Shown piece by piece: positions 47,662 to 56,714 of a stretch of 64,000 bases of DNA (positions within the stretch are counted from its first letter, which is position 1; each line of letters begins with the position of its first letter). The notes below the pieces were generated by a model. It ran no database searches and had not been told where the DNA came from. It saw nothing but the letters and a program-made list of their open reading frames with translations. Location: positions 43,908,714-43,972,713 of the forward strand of contig CM049320.1 in the NCBI GenBank assembly GCA_026874595.1, given 5' to 3'. This DNA is from Sipunculus nudus (taxonomy: Eukaryota; Annelida; Sipuncula; Golfingiida; Sipunculidae). A program made the translations under genes and the position numbers.

Positions 47662-49239
47662 GTATCCGCCAAAATGAAGTTTTGCGGATACTATATGTTT
47701 TTGACCGGGTACCGCCGCCGCCGCGTTCGTTTCCGGAGAACTCCTCTGAGACTAGTCCATACATGGACCTCTATGTCCTACGATACTTCTGCTGGACGGA
47801 CATCACGCTGAGACTACTGGACGGATTTTTCCGAAACTTACACCAATTATCGGGTCACATGTGAACTGGTGCCTAACCAATTGGCCTTGCAACCTCTGAC
47901 CTTTCCTTTCTGCCCAGCGTCCGTTTGTGCGCCTGTTTCCACACATAAACCCACATATCTCGGGAACCGTTTGACCGATCAGGAAATTTTTTTTACACAA
48001 ATGTAACCCTTGGATAGCTTTAGGCCTATAACATACACAAAAAATGGTGGCGCCACCTGCAACCATGTTTGCACAGTGTCCATCTGTTCATCTGCCTTGG
48101 GTTAAAATCACTCATGTCCCTGCAGTGGTTTTACTAATTCACCTGAAATTGGGCATGCGTATACATCTTAGATAGCTTTTTTTTATGTTTTGACAGTTGG
48201 CGCCACCTACATTCACGTTCACGCTGCAGACATCCAAGCTCATATCTCGGGAACCTTTTGACCAATCAGGAAAGAAAATTACACAAATGTAGCCCTTGGA
48301 TAGCTTTATAATGTACCCTAAAATGGTCGCGCCAACTGCAGCCATTTTTGCACAGCGTCCACCTGTTTGTCTGCCTTGGGTTAAAATCACTCATATCTCT
48401 GCAGTTGTTTGACCAATTTACCTGAAAATCGGCCTGCGTACACATCCCGCATAGCTTTCTTGATTTTATGATAGGTGGCGCCACCTACATTCACGTTCAC
48501 GCTGTAGACATCCATGCTTATATCTCCGGACTCGTTCGACCAATCAGGAATTTTTATACACAAATGTAGCCCTTGGATAGCTTTATAACATACACAAAAA
48601 TGGTGGCGCCACCTGCAGCCATTTTTTCACAGTGTCCATCTGTTTGTCTGCCTTAGGTTAAAATCGCTCATATCTCTGCAGTGGTTTGACCAAATAACCT
48701 GTAATTCGGCATGCGTATACATCCCGCATAGCTTTCTTGATTTTATGACAGGTGGCGCCAGCTTCATACACGTTCAGGCTGTAGATATTGATGCTTATTT
48801 CTCCGGACTCGTTTGACCACTCAGGAAATTTTTTTACACAAATGTAGCCCTTGGATAGCTTTATAACATACACAAAAATGGTGGCGCCACTTTTTACACA
48901 AATGTAGCCCTTGGATAGCTTTATAACATACACAAAAATGGTGCAGCCATTTTTGCACAGCGTCCATCTGTTTTTCTGCTGTGGGATTAAATCACTCATA
49001 TCTCTGCAGTGGTTTGACTTTTCCACCTGAAATTTTGCATGTGCATCTTGGATAGTTTCTCGTTCAAATAACAGGTGGCACCACCTACAATCATGTTTAC
49101 GTGGCAGACATCCATTCTAATATGTAACACATGTAACTTTATTTCCCCTTGCCACTCAATCCATGCCTCACTTCACCCGTCCTACTCTGATTTTGGTGGA
49201 TACACGTAGTCGCTTAATTGTCGACTACCCGTATTCTAG
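47662..49239 (+). mobile_element. Family B element (B3)
   Basis: Its ends are GTATCCGCCAAAATGAAG plus TTTTGCGGATAC (5' hairpin) and GTGGATACACGTAGTCGCTT then CCCGTATTCTAG (3'). T residues flank both ends. It is the longest B copy: five or so core repeats with TGTAGCCCTTGGATAGCTTT and GGTGGCGCCACCTGCA, including a recent 59-base tandem duplication at 48834-48942. Confidence 0.85.
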
Positions 49240-49632
49240 TTTATCTTGCGTTCCACTGTGCCAGACCATGTGACCATTTAGAACGCGCTACCTTGTCAAG
49301 TTAGGCCGCATAGCGCTCAGCCTGGCCTACAAACTGCCTTGCGTGTACACGCAGATATTTAGATAGCGTGCGTCACTTCTATTTACACACGTACGGAGCA
49401 CAAATGTAGGCCCCGCTGAACGCTGTCTGGCTCACGCTAGAAAGTAAAACCGACTCAAACCGCTGGTCATTTAGTAGCGCGCTCCCGAGCGAAAATCCTC
49501 GAAATCTGGCGCTTGGGGGACTTGACGCGCGCTAAACAATGTTGAGTGCTCCAGAAAAACGTGTGTAAATGGGGCTATTGTATTCATAGTTGTTTTCTAA
49601 GCTTTTCCTGAACCTCTTATTCAATGGATTGT
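49240..49632. other. CpG-rich unassigned stretch
   Basis: The segment has many CpGs (GCGCGCTCCCGAGCGA near 49479, GACGCGCGCTAA near 49524) and a GCACAAATGTAGGCCCCGCT stretch. It is part of the 10.4-kb block between B3 and F. No exon or RNA gene is recognised. Confidence 0.4.
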
Positions 49633-50108
49633 TTGCCGGAAATCTTCGATTTCGGCAAGCATGTTGGTCAGTTGCGTATGTCTGTTTATGTGTGTTTGTG
49701 TGTTTATTTGTCACGACTCTACAGGCCACAATTTTGCAGCAACCGCTTTGAAAGTTAAAGGGATGATGGAAAACCAGAAGTCCTAGAACCACATTGTTTT
49801 TGGTCAACATAGGTCAAAGGTCAAGGTTATCAAAACTTTTCAAAACGGTTTTTTTTTCATATCTCTGTCACTATTAGTCGTATTTACTGCTACAATAGCT
49901 CATTTTCTCCGTCATTCCGAGGCTTTTTTTTTACTTGTGTGTAGCTGCTTCAAATCAACTATAACTAAGGTTACGCATTTTGAGGGAAAATCATGATATT
50001 CAAAAATAAATGGTCTAATTTTTCTAACATTGTAAGTTTTAAAGCTAGAGAGGTCTAGTTTTTTATAGCTGGATGCGAAACACTGCGACATATCATTGCC
50101 ATATCTCC

Positions 50109-50976
50109 TGTTACAGATGTCTTTTTTATTGTGTGACACGGGCGTAACTCGCGTTGTAGCGGCCTCGCCTGGCCGGGTGTTGCACTCTCAGTTTAATCCG
50201 TCCTGGTTGAACTTTCACTGGCATGCTAGCCTGGGGCTTTCTCGCCTGGCCGAGCTGGGTCGGCCCACGTGTGAACCCTGACATGTGTAGAAACACGGCA
50301 TTCGTTGTTCTAGAGGTTTCCTGTAACGTGTGTACTGTGTATCATGTTAGATTCTTTAGATCTTTCGAGAAATGGAAAGTTCTCGGCTTGAGGTTGAAGT
50401 TATAAATAGGGGGCTGTGTTTTAGAGCCGAGAGAGAGAGGTGAGAGAATATTCCAGCGAACACAGAAGCGTGTAAGTCAGTTTTTGGGACCTTTCCGATA
50501 CATGCAGCAGTTAGAGATTTTCTTCAAATTAGTGACGGATTTTGTGTGGTCTTCAGTTTGCCTTTCGGACCACTGCCAGGATTTCAGTTTTGGATAACAG
50601 TAGATTGAATTTGTAATTACATTGGACTGTTATTCTCCGAGAAGATTTGTATGAACTGTTCTTCCGGCTTATACATTTTAAAGGACTTTGGAACTTTGGT
50701 ATCCAGGTACTTTGCACTTAGTTTATTTTACTGTGTGACTGTATTGATTTGCTGTTATACTGATGTTATACTGAGAAATTGTATTGATTTGGTGTATTGT
50801 AATGTTAGGGTTGTTTTAAGAATAAATTATAGTTATTTGTTAACAAAAAACCACTGACTTCCTTGTTCATTCCCCTAGACATTTCACGTTGCCTAGTGTA
50901 ACAGAATCTGATTTTTTTCTCCATTACAAAATTTGTTCATCACGCAGGTGATCTGTTGATGATAGGTTCCGTAACA
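50109..50976 (+). mobile_element. Solo LTR inside F, with exact CTCC target duplication
   Basis: It begins TGTTACAGATG and ends GGTTCCGTAACA, giving inverted TGTTAC/GTAACA termini. CTCC flanks both sides (50105-50108, 50977-50980). It contains TATAAATA at 50401 and AATAAA at 50821, in the right order for U3, R and U5. Removing it joins CATATCTCC to AAAAATATTAATC, which aligns with CATATCTCCGAAACTATAA at two other F units (52791 and 53090). LTR length (868 bp) and 4-bp duplication fit a Gypsy-like element, but no internal region is present to prove it. Confidence 0.85.
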
Positions 50977-51218
50977 CTCCAAAAATATTAATCTTACCTA
51001 CATAAACAATAGCTCATTTTGTTATTTTGGGTCTTCTCCATAATCTGGTTTATTCGACTGGTCTAGTCTTGGGTCACTTTGTCAGTATATCTGTCTGTTT
51101 GTCAGTTGTCCTCAATTTCGCAGGTTCTTGCGTGTTTCGATTAGGAATATACTGGATTAGAAATCTTGTGGAAACTGGTACATCTAATTTCTAACACTAA
51201 TATCTCGAAAGCCCTTTT

Positions 51219-52044
51219 TAGCTCAGCTGACTATAAGCCATCTGAGCTATAGTCATGGTCAATTATCCGTCGTCCGTTCGTCCGTTGATGTGGCACGTTT
51301 CGAAACCGTGTGAACTAGGAATCCGAAATTCGGCATAATGTTACCAAGCCGAAATATGGGTCTTTGCGACTTCGTTCCTTTGAGAAACTGTGGAAAAACC
51401 TCAATTTTTTTTTTATTAAAAACCTATTTTCACACTTCTGGACTGCCTAATATCAAAACCACTCATCTGTTTTTCCTCATATTTACCATAAATATTTCTC
51501 CATATAGTTTCTATGTACATGCCAGAAATTAGGTCTGTATTCTATAATTTAAAAATGTTATGGGCCCAAACATATTACACTTTGTAAAAATTCAGGGAAA
51601 ATATTTGGTCACTTGACACAAAAAAAAATGTTAAAGCTAGGGACTTTTTCCAGTAATATGACTTTAATTAATCAAAATTTAATTGTTTACCCAAAATTAG
51701 ATCAAAATCTTTTTACTTTTTTTAAAATATTAGCAAAAATATAAAATTGGTACCTTAAATTTTGCCCAAATTTGACCATGGCACGTTTTTTCTCGTGAGT
51801 ATATTTTATTTATTTTTCACAGCCGGGATACATGTGGATTTAATCTGTTGAATTCTGAAATTTGAAAGTAAAAGCTTAAAAATTATTCTAATTATTGAAG
51901 TTTTTCAGATGCTCTAAAGTATTTGCATTTTGTATATCCAAGACTCCACTCTTGCTCACTACAGCCTTGCCTATGTAATCTTATAAGTGATGCAGCACTG
52001 GCAGAACACCCCTGCTGTAATAAACATACACTTATTCTCATGGG
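51219..52044 (+). mobile_element. Family A' element (A7), 3' truncated, nested in F
   Basis: It starts TAGCTCAGCTGACTATAAGC with CATCTGAGCTATAG and GTCCGTTCGTCCG. The body matches A5 almost unit for unit, down to CACTGGCAGAACACCCCTGC and ACACTTATTCTCATGGGCC, then stops without the 3' palindrome. F-type sequence (GGTCATCAAAACACATC) resumes at about 52045. Confidence 0.72.
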
Positions 52045-53573
52045 CCAATGGGTCAATTTAGGTCATCAAAACACATCAAAATGTCATTTTTCTCAAAACT
52101 TTGTCAATATTTGTCCTATTTTCACAAACCATGGCTCTGTTCCTTCCCCTTTGTCTTCTGCATGACCTGGTCTAGTCACTTTGTCAGTACGTTTATCTGT
52201 TTATCAGCTGTAGGTCAAAGATGAAGGTCAATGTCATCAAAATATATCAATATCTTATTTTCTTCATAACTTTTTTAATAATGGTCCTTTCATCACAAAC
52301 TTTGGCTCATTTGTGTGTTTGTTTGTCAGTATTCTCCTGGTCACACTTTTCCAGTAATCGATCTGAAACTTACAGGGTTGATTGAAAGTAAAATGTCCTG
52401 GAAGCCCTATCGTCTTTGGTCATCATAGGTCAAAGGTCAAGGTCATCGAAAAACTCCAAAACTTTATTTTTTATCATAACTTTGTCAATATTGGTCCTAT
52501 CTTTACAAACTTAGGCTCGTTTTCTTCCTCTGCGTCTTCTTCATAACATGGTCTTGTCATCTTTCTCAACTTTGTGTCACTTTGTAAGTATATCTGTCGT
52601 CCTCAATTTTGCCTTCTTGCTGGTTCTTGAGTCTTAGATATAGCATTCTACAGGCCACAGTTTTGCAGGAATCCTTTTGAAACTGATACATCTTATGTCA
52701 AACACTTATATCTCCAAAGTTATTTTTAGTTTCGGAAAATAGCCGCTTGTGGGCGCTGCCCACGAAACACTACAACATATCATATTTTGACCATATCTCC
52801 GAAACTATAAACCTAAATTACATAAACTATAGCTTATTTTCTTCCTCTGTCATCTTGTCTCACCTTTGTCTCACTTTGTCAGTCTGCCTGTTTGTCAGTT
52901 GTCCTCAATTTCGCCGTCTTGCTGGTTCTTGCGTCTTACACATAGCATTCTACAGGCCACCGTTTGGAGGAATCCTTTTGAACTAGTACATCTTATGTCT
53001 TGCACTAATATCTCGAAAATTATTTTTCATTTTCGGACAATAGTCGCTAGGGGGCGCTGAACACGACACAAAACAATATATCAGATTTGCCATATCTCCG
53101 AAACTATAAGCCTGAATTACATAAACTATGGCTTATTTTCTTCCAGTGAGTCGTCTCCATATTTTGGTCATCTGGTTTCAGCTTTGTGTCACTTTGTCAG
53201 TAAGTCTGCCACTTCGAAACACTTCAACATATTATTTTCCTCTTAATTTTTTTCAATTCTGGTCCTAACTTCCCAAAACTCTGGCTCATTTTTTTTCACC
53301 TTCGTCTTCTGCATAACTTAGTATAGTCAGCTTTGTGTCACTTTTCAATGTGTCTGTCTGTTTGTCATTTGTCCTCAATTTTGCCTTTTTGCCTCTGTTA
53401 TACAGCATTCTACAGGCTACCGTTTACCAGGAATAACTTATCATATATAACCTATCGTATATCGGAACGATTTCTTGAAGCTGTATTTTTGAATAGGTTA
53501 AGGTCTTGAAAACACATTTCCATCACAAATTTGTTAATGTTGGTCCAATCTTAAACTATGGCTCATTTTCTAC

Positions 53574-53588
53574 CTCTTTGTCTTCTTT
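53574..53588. repeat. Target-site duplication of the SINE (left copy)
   Basis: CTCTTTGTCTTCTTT is repeated exactly at 53969-53983 on the other side of the SINE. Confidence 0.93.
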
Positions 53589-53968
53589 TATATATATATT
53601 TATATCTTGTTGGAGGTAACTGCCTCCATTTTTTAATGCTAGCTTTACTAATTATATGTACATCTGCGATTTCCATTCCGGTTTCGGACTACGTGATAGG
53701 GCAGTATCACACGCTTCCTCTCATTTGATATCCTGGCGGCGATAACCAGGCCCGGTGACTACCGCACCTGCGTTGGTTATCATACCCCCGAGGACCCCCG
53801 ACAGGCGCACTCGTTTGTGAGTGAAACACGACCTACCCAATAAGCCTGCAGAGCGCTCACTCTGGGTGGGGGCCGACCGTGAAAAACCTCACCGCCTCGG
53901 CTGAGGTTTGAACTCAAGATCTCCCGGCTTTGAGTCCTGCGCTCTACCCCTGAGCCACAGAAGCCGGT
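53589..53968 (-). mobile_element. tRNA-derived SINE, minus strand
   Basis: Read on the minus strand, the head shows a pol III A box (GTGGCTCAGGGGTAGAGCGC) and B box (GAGTTCAAACCTC) at tRNA-like spacing. A GC-rich body follows, then a tail ending in AGGCAGTTACCTCCAACAAG and a short TATATA run. Exact 15-bp direct repeats flank it, the hallmark of LINE-mediated retroposition. Its length is 380 bp. The tRNA of origin is not identified. Confidence 0.9.
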
Positions 53969-54059
53969 CTCTTTGTCTTCTTTATGACATGATCTGGTTA
54001 TCGGTCTTCAAATCTGGATCATAGTTTTTCCGACAAGAGAGTTCCCTCTGGTCGTCTTG

Positions 54060-54500
54060 TTTTTCAAGTGTTTTAGTTCATTTCTTGTGAGGAAAATCTC
54101 TTTTTTTACACCAATAGACCTAACTGACACTTCTGCAGAATACACGTTAAAAAAATGACACCTAGTCTTCATATTTTTAAATAATTCTATCTTAACTATT
54201 TCTTTACTTTGTTGGCTCTTTTAGGCTCTTTAGTTATGTTGTTCATTACTGTTTTTCCTTCGAAATGTAACAAATATAAATTTTCTTTGCAAAAACAGGT
54301 GATGGAACAGACCTTTAAAGCAGTCGAAAGGAAACATATGCAACAGACTTTTGAAAACGATTTTATTTTTGCTCATCGATTTTGGCTACTTGCTTATCAA
54401 TTTTAAAATGTAATTCGAGCCTTGTAATTCAATCAAATTTTTTTTTAAATATATGCAAAAAAAAACCCGGCTGATTTTTGGCCATTCAAAATCTCAAAAT
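54060..54500. other. AT-rich unassigned stretch of the 10.4-kb block
   Basis: No gene is recognised. A 65-codon frame at 54209-54406 has mixed composition but no splice sites or domain. Confidence 0.35.
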
Positions 54501-54502
54501 GA

Positions 54503-54597
54503 AGGGGCTTCAGGGTGCTCCGCCCCTTGTCCACCGCCAGGGGCATTGCCCCTGGACCCTACCAGGGACCCTAAAGCGGGCCCTTGGACCCCAATCG
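54503..54597 (+). repeat. GC-rich internal repeat of CAGGG/CCCTGG blocks
   Basis: Imperfect inverted and direct copies of GGGCATTGCCCCTGGACCCT occur in the order CTCCGCCCCTTG, GGGGCATTGCCCCTGGACCC and GGGACCCTAAAGCGGGCCCT. This GC-rich island stands out from AT-rich DNA and directly abuts the GGAACGTTCC repeats. Confidence 0.6.
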
Positions 54598-55040
54598 TCA
54601 CGTTCCCGCAACGTACCAACAGGAATGCTTGTGTGTATAGCGGGAATGTTCCCGGAACCTTCCTGGAACGTTCCTGCTACGTACCTGGAGCGTCAAAATT
54701 GCCATGTAAATTAGTGTTGTGGGTACGTTCCGACAGTATGCATGAGGCTGTATATTAGCTTTTTGATTGGACGATGGAATACCTGGAAGGGGCTACTGGT
54801 TCGTAGCAGGAACGTTCCTGGAACGTTCCCGCGACGTACAAACAGGAATGCTTGTGTGTAGCGGGAACGTTTCTGGAACTTCAAAATTACCATGCAAATT
54901 AGTGTTGCGGGAACGTTCCGACAGTATTTATAAGGCTGTATATTAGCTTTTTTGATTGGACAATGGGATACCGGACAGAGGCTGCTGGTATATTGCGGGA
55001 ACGTCCGGGATTGTTCCAGCAGCGTACCCACAAGCGTTTT
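54597..55040. repeat. Two tandem GGAACGTTCC-type units (right side)
   Basis: Two units of about 210-220 bases each contain CAACAGGAATGCTTGTGTGT-like sequence, GGAACGTTCC(T/C), CGTCAAAATTGCCATG or its variant, TTAGTGTTG(T/C)GGG and GCTGTATATTAGCTTTTT. They match the single copy at 45770-45960. Confidence 0.85.
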
Positions 55041-55930
55041 ACTCATATGAAGGGGGCCTCTCTAATCTGGAAGGCAAATATCACTAATTTCTGTTGAAAA
55101 TTTCACAATTACTTTAAATGTTGTTCACTTTTTTTTTTATTTATTAATGAATATTGTACATATTTGAGTGTAAACTCCACAGGAAATGTATATTTGCAGT
55201 ACATGTATTATAATAGTAGAAATAACTGTAGTTATTACATTCAAGGAACGTATCCTATATTATGATTTACATCAAAATAAGTTTGTATGATGTGCAATTA
55301 AAATACTTCCAGAATGCCTGCCATTATAAAAGGCAAGCGTGGTGAAATACTAAATAAGGTTATAAAACAATTTTTTTTAAAATAAGAAATGCAGAAAATG
55401 AATTATCTGATGGAATATTTAAAATTATTAAAATAGATATATACCTTTGAGGCACCTTTAAAAAAGAGCAAACTATTCAGCTTGATTTTATAAATGATAT
55501 AAACCAAATGAGCAAGGAGATATCATTTATGGTTGTAAAAAATTGCAGTGTTTATGATATTAACATAATTTCTATCTGTGCCAACTTATAGAACTGAGCC
55601 CCGAGTTCAAACTTAGGCCTACTGCATGATTGTTGTAACATAAATACTTATAGTCTAGCTCTCAAGGTCCTCCCCAGCTATCTTTTATGAAATGATTGTA
55701 GTTCTAATTAATTCAATGAGTCTTCTGAACATGCTGAATCTATTGAATGTTACTCTTACTTGAGCTCTTTGGCACAGATCTTCATATTTTTCACAAGATC
55801 TGACAGCACATATATCGAATTTTGCAAAGATGGCGGCTTTTCCCTCCAAAATCAGTTTAGCCCGTCACAGCACAGCAGGAAAGGAAGTTGCCATGCAGTG
55901 TGTTGCAACCTATAGAATTAAGCAGTTAAG
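55041..55930. other. AT-rich unassigned stretch
   Basis: It lies near the right end of the 10.4-kb block. No exon, RNA or repeat family is recognised. Confidence 0.35.
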
Positions 55931-55939
55931 CGCCAGAGC

Positions 55940-56150
55940 CGTCGGTACCAGCTAGTGGGAACGTCCCAGCTAGTTGATACGGTTTCTAGAACGTTGTGGG
56001 AACCCAACATAGCAGCTAGTGGGAACATCCCAGCTAGTTGATACGTTTGTGGAACGTTGCGGGAACAATACAACTGCCATTAGGAATGTTCCAGCTAGCT
56101 GGTACGTGCTGTGGCTATATGAAATGTTTTGTCGGAACGTTCCCGGTACA
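55940..56150. repeat. Subterminal repeat with AGCTAGT and GAACGT palindromes
   Basis: CAGCTAGTGGGAACGTCCCA then GCTAGTTGATACG occurs twice (about 55948 and 56010), followed by AACGTTG(T/C)GGGAAC and, near the end, GGAACGTTCCCGGTAC. The motif matches the left subterminal region. Confidence 0.75.
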
Positions 56151-56170
56151 TAAACTTTTCTGTATGGGCA

Positions 56171-56700
56171 GTATAACAACTGCTTGTCTCTAACTGGTGC
56201 TCTTTAAGATTGTTCAAACAGTTACAGCTGGTGGTCTCTGGGCTTGTTCAAACAGTTAACAACTGGTGGTCTCAAGGATTGTTCAAACAGTTAAAAACTG
56301 GAGATCTCTGGGACTGTTCAAACAGTAACAGCTGGTTGTCACTGGATTGTTCAAACCCTTACAGCTGGTGGTCTCTGGGATTGTTCAAACAGTTAACAAT
56401 TGGAGGTCTCTGGGATTGTTCAAACAGTTACAGCTGGTTTCTGGGATCGTTCAAAGTTACACTGGTCTCCGGGCTTGTTCAAACAGTTACAGCTGGTTGT
56501 CTTTAGGATTGTTCAAAGTAACAACTGGTTATCTCTGACTTGTGGTCTCTAGGATTATTCAAACAGTTACAACTGCTGGTCACTGGGATTGTTCAAACAG
56601 TAACGAATGGTGGTCTCTGGGATTGTGCAAACAGTTACATTTGGTGGTCACTTGTTATTTCCAAATGTTTAACACTGGTGGTCACTTGTTAAGTTTAAAC
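56171..56700 (+). repeat. Minisatellite M4, right part, about 15 copies
   Basis: The same 34-bp unit as at 42.6-44.4 kb resumes as AACAACTGCTTGTCTCTAAC and continues with GGTGGTCTCTGGG blocks. It decays to GGTGGTCACTTGTTA variants at the right end. Confidence 0.92.
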
Positions 56701-56714
56701 ATTTTGAGCACATG

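Larger units (their letters stand above)
49633..54059 (+). mobile_element. Family F element, HINE-like, with three insertions
   Basis: It starts with the hairpin TTGCCGGAAATC-TTC-GATTTCGGCAA and ends CCGACAAGAGAGTTCCCTCT then GGTCGTCTTG before T residues, matching the CTTG end of family A. The core has TTCTACAGGCCAC, AGGTCAAAGGTCAAGGTCAT, CATATCTCCGAAACTATAA and TCTTCTGCATAAC blocks in tandem. Subtracting the solo LTR, A7 and SINE leaves about 2.3 kb. Family membership is inferred from ends, core and shared design. Confidence 0.7.
45723..56168. mobile_element. 10.4-kb block with 13-bp terminal inverted repeats inserted in M4
   Basis: CCCATACAGAAAA (45723-45735) and TTTTCTGTATGGG (56156-56168) are exact inverted repeats. 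Outside them, M4 stops on the left at TTCAAACA and resumes on the right as CAGTATAACAACTG, matching the continuous unit TTCAAACAGTTAACAACTG with CA duplicated. GGAACGTTCC-type palindromes are clustered next to both ends. The block itself contains B3 and F (with its own nested LTR, A7 and SINE); about 4.4 kb remains as the original element. No transposase frame was found, so the superfamily is unknown. Confidence 0.6.

Noticed and set aside
53890-53968. A free-standing tRNA gene on the minus strand
   Set aside because: A and B boxes are present, but the sequence continues into a 380-bp body with target duplications, so it is the head of a SINE.
54453-54758. 101-codon Pro/Gly-rich frame
   Set aside because: It spans the GC-rich repeat block and the GGAACGTTCC units; frame content reflects the repeats.
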